Shown here: positions 46,992-56,968 of the stretch, piece after piece
How the letters are laid out: each line of letters opens with the position of its first letter
Numbering within the stretch: the first letter of the stretch is position 1
DNA from: Rhizomicrobium palustre
GTDB lineage: Bacteria > Pseudomonadota > Alphaproteobacteria > Micropepsales > Micropepsaceae
Direction: 5' to 3'
Assembly (NCBI RefSeq): GCF_011761565.1
Contig: NZ_JAASRM010000001.1
Location: forward strand, 4,200,109 to 4,264,108
DNA length: 64,000 nt
Translations under genes and position numbers: made by a program
Notes under the pieces: generated by a model
What the model was told of the DNA's origin: nothing
Databases searched by the model: none
What the model saw: the letters and a program-made list of their open reading frames with translations, nothing else

Positions 46992-49289
46992 TCAGACCTC
47001 CTCGGCCTCGACGGCTGTGAAGCTCACCCGCACCGAGCGGTTGCCAAAGCGCGGATGGGTGGCGGTGAGCACCGCCTCGCCTGCTTTGTCGATGGCCTTC
47101 ACCCAAACAGCCCCTACCCCGCCATATAGGGCGAAGGGGTTGTCGCCGATGAGCTCCGCAGGGCCTTCAAGTTTGAAGATGATGGGATCGTTGGCAAAGG
47201 GGCGGACATTGCCGAACTCGTCAGTAACGCGCACCACCACGCGGGTGACATCTGCCCCGTCGGCTAGAAGCGCGGTCTCGTCGGCCACAAGTTCAAAGGC
47301 GCGATCAGCACCGCGGCCCGAGATCTGGCGCGTCACCTTCAGCTGGCCGCCGATATAGCCCTCGACCTTGAGATCTCCCCAATTCCAGCCGAGCGCCTTA
47401 TCGATGTCGACCGAGAACGGCGCGTATTTCAGATGCGGGAACTGCGCGCGGTCAGGATCAACCTCGGCAAAAAGCTTCCAGCCTTCCTTGCGCAAAAGGT
47501 AGAGCTTCAAGTGATCGCAATTGGACGCAAACATGGCGGTCTTCAGATGCTCGTTGCTGTCGCCGATGGCCCAATGGAAGGCCGGTTCCAGCACGATCTC
47601 TTTTTCCGGAGAGATTTGCGATTTGTAGAAACCCGCTGCCGGCTTGGGCAGGCGGAAGATGTCCATCACACCATGATAGCAGATGCGGTCGCCCGAACCG
47701 AAATCGCTGTGGGTAGCATAATCGAAGGCGCACCAGCCGATGGCACCGGAATATTGCTGGTTCGAGCCCTGGATATCGTGCATGCGGGCGTGACGAATGA
47801 AATGCTCCAGATGCCGTTCGTTGTTGTCGATGGACTTGGTCGGGAACATGTGGCCGCAGAATTCGGTGTTGAGATAACGGGTATGGCGCGGCGGGCGCAG
47901 CGGCCAGCCGAAATCATTCATGGTGAAGACGTCTTCGAGGAACTCTGAATCATAAAGGTAACGGATACCGCCGGTCTGGCGCGAGGTGTCGAGCTTATGG
48001 GCCAGCGCATTGGTGCGGGTGTAAAAGTCGTGATCGTCCTTGGATTCATTGATGCGCACGCCCCACAGGATGATCGACGGATGGTTCCAATCGCGCGTGA
48101 TCATGCGCTCCACGTTGTCGACCGCGATGTCCTTCCAGGCCGCGTCACCGATATGCTGCCAGCCGGGAATTTCCTCCAGCACCAGCAAGCCAAGCTCGTC
48201 GCAAGCATCCAGGAAGTGACGCGATTGGGGGTAATGGCTGGTACGCACCAGATTGAGGTGAAGCTCGTTCTTCAAAATCCAGGCGTCGCGGCGCTGCTCG
48301 CGCTTGGGCATGGCCTGACCCACAAAGGGGAAAGTCTGGTGGCGGTTAAGGCCGCGCAGCTTGATCGGCTTGCCGTTGAGCTCGAAGCCATGCTCGGTGA
48401 ATTCGGCATGGCGGAAGCCGAAGCGGCGGCTATCTTCATCGGCCACGGCGCCGTTCTCGATCAGGCGCACGCGCACGCTGTAGAGCTTGGGATTGTCGAT
48501 ATCCCAGAGCTTGAGTTTGGGCAGGCTGGCGAAGGAGACCACAGTTTCCTTGCCCGCAACTTGAGCTGTGGTTTTGGCGATGGTTTTGCCGCCATCTTCC
48601 AACACGACTTCGAGCTGCTGGCCAGCATGGCCCTCTTCCACATAGCACAGAACATCCAACGCAGGCTTCTGCAGCACATGCTTCGGACGGGCGAAGACAT
48701 TGGCGATGAAGCTCTTCGGGACAATGCGTAAGTTCACCTCGCGATAAAGACCGCCGAAGGTGAGATAATCGATCTGATTGCCGAAGGGCGGGATATCGGC
48801 GCGCTCGGTGGAATCCACATCCAGGGCCAAAAGGTTTTCGCCCTCGAAGCTGACATGGTCGGTAAGCTCGAAGGAGAACGGGGTATAGCCCCCCTTGTAT
48901 TCGCCAAGCTTCTTGCCGTTGAGATAGACGGTGGTGGCCGTCATCGCGCCTTCGAAATCGACAAAGATGCGCTTGCCCTTGGCACTCGCGGGCAAGCGGA
49001 ATTTGCGGCGATAAAGCGAGACGAACTCGTATTCCTTATCGTCGAAATTGTGCCAGGGCAGCATCTTGTTGGTGTGCGGCACGGTCACCTTGGCCATGGC
49101 GCTGTCGTCAAAGCCCGGCTCGTGGCCTCCGCTGGGCACGGACGGCAAGAACCGCCAGCCGCGGTTCATGGGCAGGATGCGGCCCTTCGGCGCCTGAAGC
49201 GGCCCTGTGGCCGCCGCAAAGGCCTGCGCGCCCAGCGCCATCCCCGCCATTACCGTTCCAGTCGTCTTCATGAAATCCCGCCGATCCAT
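46992..49289 (-). CDS. Glycoside hydrolase family 2 (beta-galactosidase-like), Tat-exported
   Basis: A 765-aa secreted glycosidase. It begins MDRRDFMKTTG, a twin-arginine signal motif, with a hydrophobic stretch to about residue 26. GH2 architecture follows: sugar-binding jelly roll (VYLNGKKLGEYKGGYTPFS), an Ig-like domain, then the TIM barrel with LRGLNRHQTFP, the acid/base region IILWGVRINES and the nucleophile region YLNTEFCGHMFPTK. A C-terminal Ig-like extension ends the protein. ATG 49289 has GGGAG 7 bp upstream. The exact specificity (galactoside or other hexoside) cannot be told. It neighbours a TonB receptor on the same strand. Confidence 0.85.
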   Translation of the reverse strand: MDRRDFMKTTGTVMAGMALGAQAFAAATGPLQAPKGRILPMNRGWRFLPSVPSGGHEPGFDDSAMAKVTVPHTNKMLPWHNFDDKEYEFVSLYRRKFRLPASAKGKRIFVDFEGAMTATTVYLNGKKLGEYKGGYTPFSFELTDHVSFEGENLLALDVDSTERADIPPFGNQIDYLTFGGLYREVNLRIVPKSFIANVFARPKHVLQKPALDVLCYVEEGHAGQQLEVVLEDGGKTIAKTTAQVAGKETVVSFASLPKLKLWDIDNPKLYSVRVRLIENGAVADEDSRRFGFRHAEFTEHGFELNGKPIKLRGLNRHQTFPFVGQAMPKREQRRDAWILKNELHLNLVRTSHYPQSRHFLDACDELGLLVLEEIPGWQHIGDAAWKDIAVDNVERMITRDWNHPSIILWGVRINESKDDHDFYTRTNALAHKLDTSRQTGGIRYLYDSEFLEDVFTMNDFGWPLRPPRHTRYLNTEFCGHMFPTKSIDNNERHLEHFIRHARMHDIQGSNQQYSGAIGWCAFDYATHSDFGSGDRICYHGVMDIFRLPKPAAGFYKSQISPEKEIVLEPAFHWAIGDSNEHLKTAMFASNCDHLKLYLLRKEGWKLFAEVDPDRAQFPHLKYAPFSVDIDKALGWNWGDLKVEGYIGGQLKVTRQISGRGADRAFELVADETALLADGADVTRVVVRVTDEFGNVRPFANDPIIFKLEGPAELIGDNPFALYGGVGAVWVKAIDKAGEAVLTATHPRFGNRSVRVSFTAVEAEEV

Positions 49290-49475
49290 GCGCATTCTCC
49301 CAATCGGCTCCACAGAGCCGTTCTAATTTATATGATAAAAATAAAGGGAATTTGCCGTGGGAGCAATCGAGCAGAGCGCACCGCCAGACAAGAATGTGTG
49401 AGCGGGGACCAACAAAAATGCGCCCCCCGAAGGAGGCGCAGGTGAGGAGGGTATCGGGCTTTGTAAGCCCAGAGA

Positions 49476-49522
49476 GCGCCCCGCTTCAGGGCTTAGGCCC
49501 TTGCGGGATCACTCCGGGGCGC
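49476..49522 (-). terminator. Stem-loops downstream of the TonB receptor gene
   Basis: Arms GCGCCCCG (49476-49483) and CGGGGCGC (49515-49522) enclose an inner hairpin AGGGC-TTAG-GCCCT. They lie just after the stop codon of the receptor gene at 49569. No T-run is visible on the minus strand, so this could be a Rho-dependent or processing structure. Confidence 0.4.
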
Positions 49523-49568
49523 ACTGCCCGGCTGCCGCAATCTGCAACCGGGCTAGCATGCTCTAGGT

Positions 49569-52508
49569 TTAGAAGTTGGCGCGCAGGCCGACCATGTAAC
49601 GACGGCCCGTCGCCAAATAGGAAACCCACTGATTGGAATAGCGCCCAACCGATTGGGTTTTGGCATTGAGAAGGTTATTGCCATCGAGCATCAGGCTGAA
49701 GTTCTCGGTGATGTCGTAGCTGATCTGACCATCGAGATAGCCCGTGCTCTTGATAAAGAGCGGCTCGTTGCCATACCCGGCATGAGCCTTGGAAAGGTAC
49801 TTGTTGCGGTGGGTATAAGCCGCGCGGATACCCAGGGGGCCCTTTTCGTAGAACAGCGTCAGGTTCTGCGAGTTGCCCACCCCTTCCAGCGCAAAGCTCT
49901 TGGTGACGTCAGCATTGTTCTGCGCCAGCGTGGCCGGGCTAGCGACGAGCGTGATGTTCGCCGTCAGACCAAGACCATCGAACGGTTCCGGCAGCCAGAC
50001 GAAGTTGTGCTGATAAGCCAGTTCCAGGCCGCGCACCGTGGCGCTGCCCGTATTATGCGGCCGGTACACGCTGAAGGTAGCTTTACCGCCCGCGAATTCG
50101 GGGATGTTGCCCGCATTCTTGATCGGGAAGACTTCGTTCTCGTTGCTGCCAACGATGAAGTCGTCGATCTCTTTCTGATACACAGAAAGCGAGAGGTAGC
50201 CGTTCTTCTGATAATACCATTCCAAGCCGAGATCGAAGTTGGTCGAGCGATAAGGCTTCAGATTGGGATTACCGTCGCTGGCCGTCAGCGTCCCATGGCG
50301 CAGCGTGCCATAATTGAGGCTAGGCTGCATATCCCACAGATACGGACGAGTGAGCGATTGGGACACCGCGCCTCTGGCCACAAGTTCATCGGTCAGATTG
50401 AGCCGGACGTTCATCGACGGGAGCAGATTGTCATAATCGTGATGGGCGACCACGCGAATAGCTGCACCCGTATCCGAGGTGCCGCCAGGCGCTGCCGGAT
50501 CGACATAGACAGGCGTGAAGATCGTGATGTCGTTGCCCGAGGGCAGCAAATCCAGCAAGGTCTTCTGCTTGCCGACAATCATGTCGTGGGTGTGTTCCCA
50601 ACGGACACCGGCATCGATGTTATATGGCAAGCCGCGGAAGGTGCCGTCGAGCGTGGCGCTGATATAGCCACCATACACCTCTTCACGCACCATCGATTCA
50701 CCGCCCGAAGACGGCCGCGAAACGAGGTAATTCGAGGCGCGATTCAAAAATGATTTCGCATTCGCCGGATTATAGTTCGGGCTCGCCGGGTTGTTCCAAT
50801 TCATATAATCCGAAAGCCAGGCCGCATTGGCTTTGACATAAGCCGGATCATAGGTCTTCGGGTTATTGATGTCGGCGGCCCCGGCCACAGCCTTGGACGC
50901 GACCCCGCGCAGATAATTGAGATACTCGTTGGGGTCGTAGGTCAGCCATTGGGTCGGATAATTGCCCTTGCCCACGAAATTGTCGCCAGCATTGAAGACA
51001 TGCATCAGGCTGGAGGGAATGTCCGCGGTATAGCCACCAAAGAGGTTCTGCTCCAAAGTGTCCATGCCGTGGCTTTGCTTGTTCTCACGCCAGTAGATGG
51101 CACCGAATTTCACATCGGTCAGCACGCCGAGACCGGCGTTCCAAACACCATCGAATTTGACCTGCGAGGTAACATCGCGGGACTGCCCGCCACCGTTGCC
51201 GTACCAGGTCGAATGGGCCTTGTTGATGTCGGTATTGCTGAAATCGTTCTGGCCGAACGTGCCATCAGCGCCCTGCACCGTGACATTGGGAATGCCAGAG
51301 CCGGTGTTGACGTATTGGGCGATGCTGTGATGCCCGATGACGAGGAAGCCGCCAGGGCCATCGGTCCGGTACGCGGCTGAGTTGGAGGCATCAAGGCGAA
51401 GATCAATCGGCAGGCCGCCGACATTCTTCCATTTCGCATTGAAGCCAGTCTGCTGGGTCACCGTCGGCGAACCGCCGAAATTGACGACATAGTCGGTGGA
51501 CTCGCTGTTGTCGGTCGTCATGCCGGTCACGGTCTTATTGGCGCCGAGCGTCAAAGCCGTGACGTTGCTCTGCGTGAACCAATGCGACAACTGGCGGAAC
51601 ATGTTCTTGTCGTTATAGCGGTTCCAGATCGCATCGACCGTCAAGACGAGATCGTCGATAGGCTGATACTGGATCACGCCATTGACGGTCTTGCGCTCGA
51701 CCTTGTCCGTATGAACTTCATAGGTCATGTCGCGCGGAGAGAAGACGCCCTTCGCCAGATCGTGCTGAACATTGTTGGCGTCGGTATAGCCGACCGTCTG
51801 GTTGGGCAGATAGCTTTCCACGCCTGCGGAATTCTGGCGCGTATCGCGGCTCTGATACGAGGCCGAAACCATCACGCCGAGTTTGCCGCCCATGAAAACG
51901 TCGCTGTAGAGACCGAACACCGACGGCGAGGTCTTGGCCGCAAGATCCTCATAGTTTTCCTTGGCCGTCACCACGATCTGCTGCTTGCCGATTTCCAGAG
52001 GATGAGGCGTGCGTAGATTGACAAGGGCACCGATACCGCCGCTTTGCTGCGAGGCCGTCGAGCTCTTATAGACATCTGCGCCGGAGATCAGTTCGGCGGG
52101 CAGAAGCTCGAAGCTGAAATCGCGTCCGCCATTCAGATTGCCAATGGGGCGATCATTGACGAAGACCGAATTGAATTGCGGGCCGAAGCCGCGCACCGTG
52201 ATCTGCGAGCCCTGCCCCGTGCCGTCACGGCTGATGGTGACGCCCGGCATGCGCTGCAGCGCTTCGGCCACGTTGGAGTCCGGAAATTTGCCGAGGTCTT
52301 CGGCAGTGATGGAGTCAACAACCGCGGCAGAACTGCGCTTGATGTCCATGGCACGCTCCAAGCTGGCGCGATAGCCCGTCACCGTTACGGTTTCGAGTGT
52401 GGAGTTGTCCTGCGCCATTGCCGGCGCGAACCAGAGCGGCAGTACTGCCGACCCCACAAAGGCCACCGATCCCAACATCGTGGACCGTTTGATACCTATT
52501 GCAAACAT
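49569..52508 (-). CDS. TonB-dependent outer-membrane receptor (Caulobacter/Xanthomonas type)
   Basis: A 979-aa receptor. The signal peptide ends PAMAQD; a TonB-box-like ETVTVTGYR follows, then the plug domain (FPDSNVAEALQRMPGV, ITVRGFGPQFNSVFVN, GADVYKSSTASQQSGGIGALVN) and a long beta-barrel ending in the aromatic RYMVGLRANF. The plug opening SAAVVDSITAEDLGKFPDSN is that of the large carbohydrate-type receptors of Caulobacter and Xanthomonas. GAGAGGA precedes the ATG. A LacI-type palindrome lies in its promoter region, and a GH2 enzyme follows downstream, so oligosaccharide import is likely. Confidence 0.92.
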   Translation of the reverse strand: MFAIGIKRSTMLGSVAFVGSAVLPLWFAPAMAQDNSTLETVTVTGYRASLERAMDIKRSSAAVVDSITAEDLGKFPDSNVAEALQRMPGVTISRDGTGQGSQITVRGFGPQFNSVFVNDRPIGNLNGGRDFSFELLPAELISGADVYKSSTASQQSGGIGALVNLRTPHPLEIGKQQIVVTAKENYEDLAAKTSPSVFGLYSDVFMGGKLGVMVSASYQSRDTRQNSAGVESYLPNQTVGYTDANNVQHDLAKGVFSPRDMTYEVHTDKVERKTVNGVIQYQPIDDLVLTVDAIWNRYNDKNMFRQLSHWFTQSNVTALTLGANKTVTGMTTDNSESTDYVVNFGGSPTVTQQTGFNAKWKNVGGLPIDLRLDASNSAAYRTDGPGGFLVIGHHSIAQYVNTGSGIPNVTVQGADGTFGQNDFSNTDINKAHSTWYGNGGGQSRDVTSQVKFDGVWNAGLGVLTDVKFGAIYWRENKQSHGMDTLEQNLFGGYTADIPSSLMHVFNAGDNFVGKGNYPTQWLTYDPNEYLNYLRGVASKAVAGAADINNPKTYDPAYVKANAAWLSDYMNWNNPASPNYNPANAKSFLNRASNYLVSRPSSGGESMVREEVYGGYISATLDGTFRGLPYNIDAGVRWEHTHDMIVGKQKTLLDLLPSGNDITIFTPVYVDPAAPGGTSDTGAAIRVVAHHDYDNLLPSMNVRLNLTDELVARGAVSQSLTRPYLWDMQPSLNYGTLRHGTLTASDGNPNLKPYRSTNFDLGLEWYYQKNGYLSLSVYQKEIDDFIVGSNENEVFPIKNAGNIPEFAGGKATFSVYRPHNTGSATVRGLELAYQHNFVWLPEPFDGLGLTANITLVASPATLAQNNADVTKSFALEGVGNSQNLTLFYEKGPLGIRAAYTHRNKYLSKAHAGYGNEPLFIKSTGYLDGQISYDITENFSLMLDGNNLLNAKTQSVGRYSNQWVSYLATGRRYMVGLRANF

Positions 52509-52678
52509 AGAAGATCCTCTCCCTGCTGGCGGGCTTGGGCGCTGTTTTTGTTGCCACAGCCCGCTCCTTGGCTCCCCCGGCTAGAGAGGACGAGTACCCC
52601 GCTCCTGGTCTGCCGGATGTATTCCAATGGTACTAAAGGGAGAGGCGATTACAATATTTGTATTATAAATCATATAAG

Positions 52679-52707
52679 ATGGTAGCGCTAACTTTTTGAT
52701 TTTGCAA
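52679..52707 (-). promoter_or_regulatory. Candidate promoter with LacI-type operator upstream of the TonB receptor
   Basis: On the minus strand TTGCAA (52707-52702) and TACCAT (52684-52679) are 17 bp apart. The palindrome GTTAGCGCTACC (52692-52681) overlaps the spacer and -10; its TAGCGCTA core is the kind bound by LacI-family regulators of sugar receptors. An alternative -10 TATAAT lies at 52667-52662. Repression by a LacI regulator, possibly the orphan one at 5007, is a reasonable hypothesis. Confidence 0.45.
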
Positions 52708-52844
52708 CCAATGGGTTATCATTTCGTACAAGACAAAATCAGAAGTTACGCAGTCTGTGATTGAGTCTCAGAAAATACGAAACATGAGCGCTCACTTCCC
52801 TGCTCGGCGCAAAGCGGGTGAGTCCCGAATGTCGTCGCTCCGGA

Positions 52845-52877
52845 TAAAAACAAAGCCCGGAGATCCGCCCCGGGCTT
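52845..52877 (-). terminator. Rho-independent terminator of the glycerophosphodiesterase gene
   Basis: An 8-bp stem AAGCCCGG/CCGGGCTT with a 9-nt loop; read on the minus strand it is followed by TGTTTTTATCC, 24 bp after the stop codon of the phosphodiesterase gene. Confidence 0.85.
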
Positions 52878-52901
52878 GATGATCTGAGAAGCTGAGGTCG
52901 A

Positions 52902-54008
52902 TCAACCGGTGAAAAGATCTACTGCGAGACGGCCAACCGCGGGATCATCGGTGAAAAATCCATCTAACCCAGCGCGCAGATAATGATGGATCTCGGCGAC
53001 TGAGCCTTTGACATTGCGGGCATTGGGGCCCTGCCCGTCGCGGAAATCGGCGGCGATGAATTGGTTCTCGGGCCGGAACTCATAGCCATGCACGGTGAGC
53101 CCCGCCTGATGCGCCTGTTTGATCATGGGATGGGGTGCGCCGAGGAAGCCGTCAGCCTTCATCGGGATCAGGGTACGCAAATCCGGCGAAATGATCTCGG
53201 CATAGGTTGCGATCTCCTTCAGACCTTGCGGCGTGATCATGTCGCCATAGGTGGTGCTGCCGCCTTTCAAGGTGACATCCATCGGCTTCATCGGCAGATC
53301 ATCGATCAGCTGCATCAGACGGATGTTCCCCGGCCGTCCCAGCTTCTTGCGCAGATATTGCAGCGGTGGCACCTCGAAACACTGAATGATCAGCGGCGCG
53401 CGCTTGAGATAACTGTGGCGCGAGAGGATGTCGAGGAAACGATCCTCCAGCGGCAGCCCGGCAGAGGCGAACAGTGCGGGCATCTTCAATTCCGGCACAA
53501 TGCCGATCAGGCGCCCACGGGTGGCCGATTCCGCTGCCACAAAATCAATGATGTCTTCGAAGCAGAGGAAGGTGAACTCGCCATCGAAGACGGTATTGGC
53601 CGGGCGAATGGCGGGGATGCGCTCCTTGAGGCGCAGGGTCTTAAGCTCTGCCAAGGTGAAATCGACCACAAACCAGCCATCCAGCGCACCAAAAGGCGAC
53701 GTGATCTTGCGGCGGCGGGAGGCAAATTCAGGCCGCTCCGCGACATCGCAAATATGGCTGAGTTCGGCCTCATGCAGCGCAACCAGGCGGCCATCCTTGG
53801 TGATCTGAAGATCGGGCTCAATGAAATCGGCGCCATCGGCGATCGCCTTGGCATAAGAGGCCAGTGTGTGCTCGGGCCGTAGCGCAGGCGCGCCGCGATG
53901 CCCCAGAACCTCGATCGTGCGCCCGCCAGATGCCGCGGCGGAGCCCGCCATAGAGGCCATTGCAGCCGCACCCGTCGCCGATTGCAGCACATTTCGCCGT
54001 GTCACCAT
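52902..54008 (-). CDS. Glycerophosphodiester phosphodiesterase (GlpQ-like), exported
   Basis: A 368-aa TIM-barrel phosphodiesterase. The N-terminus TRRNVLQSATGAAAM resembles a twin-arginine signal. Active-site motifs are EVLGHRGAPALRPEHT (His-Arg and Glu), DFIEPDLQITKDG (metal-binding Glu-Asp) and VALHEAEL (catalytic His), as in periplasmic GlpQ. It hydrolyses deacylated phospholipid headgroup diesters for carbon and phosphate. It follows a TonB receptor on the same strand, with that receptor's terminator between them; AGGGAG precedes ATG 54008. Confidence 0.9.
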   Translation of the reverse strand: MVTRRNVLQSATGAAAMASMAGSAAASGGRTIEVLGHRGAPALRPEHTLASYAKAIADGADFIEPDLQITKDGRLVALHEAELSHICDVAERPEFASRRRKITSPFGALDGWFVVDFTLAELKTLRLKERIPAIRPANTVFDGEFTFLCFEDIIDFVAAESATRGRLIGIVPELKMPALFASAGLPLEDRFLDILSRHSYLKRAPLIIQCFEVPPLQYLRKKLGRPGNIRLMQLIDDLPMKPMDVTLKGGSTTYGDMITPQGLKEIATYAEIISPDLRTLIPMKADGFLGAPHPMIKQAHQAGLTVHGYEFRPENQFIAADFRDGQGPNARNVKGSVAEIHHYLRAGLDGFFTDDPAVGRLAVDLFTG

Positions 54009-54023
54009 GTTTGCGATCTCCCT

Positions 54024-54060
54024 GAAAAGAAAAAGGCGCCCCGGTGTGTGCCAGGGCGCC
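54024..54060 (-). terminator. Rho-independent terminator of the second TonB receptor gene
   Basis: A 7-bp stem GGCGCCC/GGGCGCC with a 12-nt loop; on the minus strand TTTTTCTTTTC follows. It lies between the receptor stop (54067) and the start of the phosphodiesterase gene (54008), which would then need its own promoter or readthrough. Confidence 0.85.
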
Positions 54061-54066
54061 GTATCA

Positions 54067-56868
54067 TCACATCTGATAGCCGAGGGTGACGCGCAGCATC
54101 GGGCCAGTTTTCACATAGGAGCCATTGCCGCCACCGCTCTGGGTGCCGAGATACGCCGTCGATTTGCCGTAGGTCTTATAGAACATTGGCGCATCGAGCA
54201 GGTTTTCTGCCTGGAAGCCGAGTTGGATACGGTCCAGGTGATAAGCGACATTGAGGTTCATCACCCGCGTCGCCTGCATATACATGTCGAGATTATGCGA
54301 GGTCAGGCTGAGAAGCTGACGGCCTACATATTGATAGGTCAGATCCGCGCTGATCGGGCCGTTGTCATAGGTGAGCCCGAGGTTCGACATGAAGCCCGGG
54401 GCGCGCGGCAGATCGGTGCGGCGGCCATTGTGATCCGCACGCAGGCTGTCGGCCGAGCTGTGCTGCCAAGTGAGGTTGCCGTTGACGCTCAGCCCCTCCA
54501 GCGCTTCATGCAGATTGGAGAGCGGATAGCGGGCGTTGAATTCCATGCCCGCGATATCTGCATCCCCGCCGTTCTGCGGCATGGAAGTGAATTGCGTGAT
54601 GGTCTTGGGCTGGCCGTTCACCTGCCCCGGGACGGAGATCGCATCCGTATTGGAATTGGAGGCGGCCGATTCACCCGAAGCGGTCGAGGTATAGATGAAG
54701 TGTTGGATCTTCTTATAGTAGCCGTTGAGCTCCAAGAGCATGCCGTTGCCGCCATAGTATTCGGCGCTGGCATCGAAGTTCCAAGCCGTCGCGGGCTTCA
54801 GCGCAGGGTTGCCCTGGCTGATGGAGATATTGCCCGTGCCGGGATCAGTAGAGGTGGTCTGCGGCGCGGCGATCAAGCCAAAGGCCGGACGCGAGAAGGA
54901 GCGGCGGGCCGAGGCGCGATAGACGAACTCGGACTCCGACGGGCGATAGGTCAGGTTCAGGCTCGGCAGAAGTTCGCCATAGCTGTGGCTGGTGGAGGTG
55001 AAGGAACCGGTGCTGGTGTTGTTTTTGCTCACCACCGCCCAATGGGTTTCATGGAAGTTGGTATATTCATAGCGCAGGCCCGGCACTGCGGTGAGATCGC
55101 CGAATTTCAGCGTGCCTTCTGCATAGCCCGCCACGATGGTTTCCTTGCCACGTACCGTCTGACCATTGAAATCGGTCAGGGTATAAGCGCCAGGATTGTC
55201 CGTGCCGTTGCCGGAGACTTGGTTGGTGTATTTGTAGGGCAGCACCGCATTGAGGAAGTAGTTGCGATCGTAGACCTTGACCATGCCCTGATATTGGCTG
55301 TCGAAGGCGCCGGAGACGACGCGGCCGGGCATCTGACCAACGGTCGGACCAGCCGGATTATACCAGGGGCGCACATCGCCCGCCGGGCCCTGAATGACGA
55401 AGTTGTCGTTGTTGTGGAAGAAGTAGTGGTTGTACTGGTCGCGATCTGAGCTATTGGCATTGAAGCCGAACTTGATGCTTTCCAGCACGCCTTCGTTGGC
55501 GGCGAAAGTCGTATCCAGCTTCAGGCCATACATCTGATTGGAGGAACCGATCTGGCGGCCCTGGAACTTCCAAAGCTTGGAGGTTGAGGGGCTGTAGAGG
55601 AACTGATCGGTCGCCGAACCATCGGTGGTGATGGTGAGGTTCGCCGGATTAGACGTATTGAACAGCGCCGAACCATCCAGCTTAGGCATCTCATAGAAGC
55701 TGGCTTCCACGTAATACGGCGTGGAGGAATCCGAGAGGCCGTAGTTGAGGTTGGCATCCACCGTCCAGCGGCCGGAATTCAGCGTTCCGCCCGATTGCAG
55801 GGTGAAGAGCTGATCATCGGCATCGCGGGTCTGATAATAGCTGGAGGCGCGCTCTCCCTGCCCCGAGAGCACACCATTCTTATAGAAATCACTGGTGGCG
55901 CCGGTGATATAGCCGAGGAACGAGCCCATGGCGGCGAACTGGTTGTCGTTACCGCGCGTCTGATAGCGGCCATAGCTCGAACGCAGGAAGAGCGTGAGGT
56001 CTTCGGTCTTGTAATCGAAGTTCAGCGTGCCGCCATAGCGGCGGGTCAGGTTTTCATAATAGTCGAAGCGCACGCCGACCGGCGAAATCCCGCCCTTCAG
56101 CGTGGAATAATCGTTGATCGCGGCTTCCGACTGCAGCGTCGGCTTGTAGTCGAGGGCTTCGACGGTCTCGCCCACCGTGTTGCGCAGATCGTAATAGGCC
56201 GAGGCGAAAACACCGAAATTATTGCCGAAACGGTTGGCGACGGAAACCTCGCCCGAACCGCCGGCCCAATCGGCGCCGCGGTCCTTGGCCATCAACGACA
56301 TGTTGCCGCCGAGTTCGGCCTTCATATAGAAGCCGTCGTAATTGAAGGCGGAGGGCGTGCGCAGATCGACGATGCCGCCAATCGCAGCGCCATCATCTTC
56401 GGCGAGCGGCGTCTTGTTGACCTTCACTTCCGAAATCGAGGACGGCGACACCATGCGCAGCGACAGCGCGCGGGTATTGGGATCGGCGACCGGCACCTGT
56501 ACGCCATTCAGAAGATAGGCGTTGTAGCTCGAATCCAGGCCGCGCAGGGTGAGGTATTCATGCTCGCCCGTGGCCGCCATGCCCTGCCCCATATCGCTAT
56601 AGGCGGTGACGCCGGGAAGACGGCTGACAACATCCACAATGCTGGCGGCGGGCGCGCGCGAAATTTCGTCCAGCGACATCACGCTGGTGGTGCGCGTATC
56701 GGCCTGCTTGGAGGCGATCACGTCATCGCGCTTCACGCCATAAACGCGCACAACTTCAACGTCAGAGCTGTTGCCATCAGCCGCCATCGCGGCCCCCGCC
56801 AGCCCCGCCGCAGCGCTCAATAAAACCGCTGTAGAAACACCATTTCGAAGAAAGCCATAAAAACGCAT
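54067..56868 (-). CDS. TonB-dependent outer-membrane receptor
   Basis: A 933-aa receptor, only distantly like the one at 49569. A signal peptide ends AAMAADG. The plug shows ISRAPAASIVDVVSRLPGV, EYLTLRGLDSSYNAYLLNGVQV and EVKVNKTPLAEDDGAAIGG; the barrel is long and its last strand ends in the aromatic-poor GPMLRVTLGYQM. The ligand is unknown; the neighbouring exported glycerophosphodiesterase suggests phosphodiester or lipid headgroup products, which is inference. GAGAGGG lies 7 bp before ATG 56868. Confidence 0.9.
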   Translation of the reverse strand: MRFYGFLRNGVSTAVLLSAAAGLAGAAMAADGNSSDVEVVRVYGVKRDDVIASKQADTRTTSVMSLDEISRAPAASIVDVVSRLPGVTAYSDMGQGMAATGEHEYLTLRGLDSSYNAYLLNGVQVPVADPNTRALSLRMVSPSSISEVKVNKTPLAEDDGAAIGGIVDLRTPSAFNYDGFYMKAELGGNMSLMAKDRGADWAGGSGEVSVANRFGNNFGVFASAYYDLRNTVGETVEALDYKPTLQSEAAINDYSTLKGGISPVGVRFDYYENLTRRYGGTLNFDYKTEDLTLFLRSSYGRYQTRGNDNQFAAMGSFLGYITGATSDFYKNGVLSGQGERASSYYQTRDADDQLFTLQSGGTLNSGRWTVDANLNYGLSDSSTPYYVEASFYEMPKLDGSALFNTSNPANLTITTDGSATDQFLYSPSTSKLWKFQGRQIGSSNQMYGLKLDTTFAANEGVLESIKFGFNANSSDRDQYNHYFFHNNDNFVIQGPAGDVRPWYNPAGPTVGQMPGRVVSGAFDSQYQGMVKVYDRNYFLNAVLPYKYTNQVSGNGTDNPGAYTLTDFNGQTVRGKETIVAGYAEGTLKFGDLTAVPGLRYEYTNFHETHWAVVSKNNTSTGSFTSTSHSYGELLPSLNLTYRPSESEFVYRASARRSFSRPAFGLIAAPQTTSTDPGTGNISISQGNPALKPATAWNFDASAEYYGGNGMLLELNGYYKKIQHFIYTSTASGESAASNSNTDAISVPGQVNGQPKTITQFTSMPQNGGDADIAGMEFNARYPLSNLHEALEGLSVNGNLTWQHSSADSLRADHNGRRTDLPRAPGFMSNLGLTYDNGPISADLTYQYVGRQLLSLTSHNLDMYMQATRVMNLNVAYHLDRIQLGFQAENLLDAPMFYKTYGKSTAYLGTQSGGGNGSYVKTGPMLRVTLGYQM

Positions 56869-56968
56869 GGATCACCCTCTCGCATGGATTCGCACGCGGC
56901 ACGTACAATGCGCGCGCGGAGCCACTTACTTTTCACCTGCGCATTTTGCGCTGCGGGAGGTATCGAGG

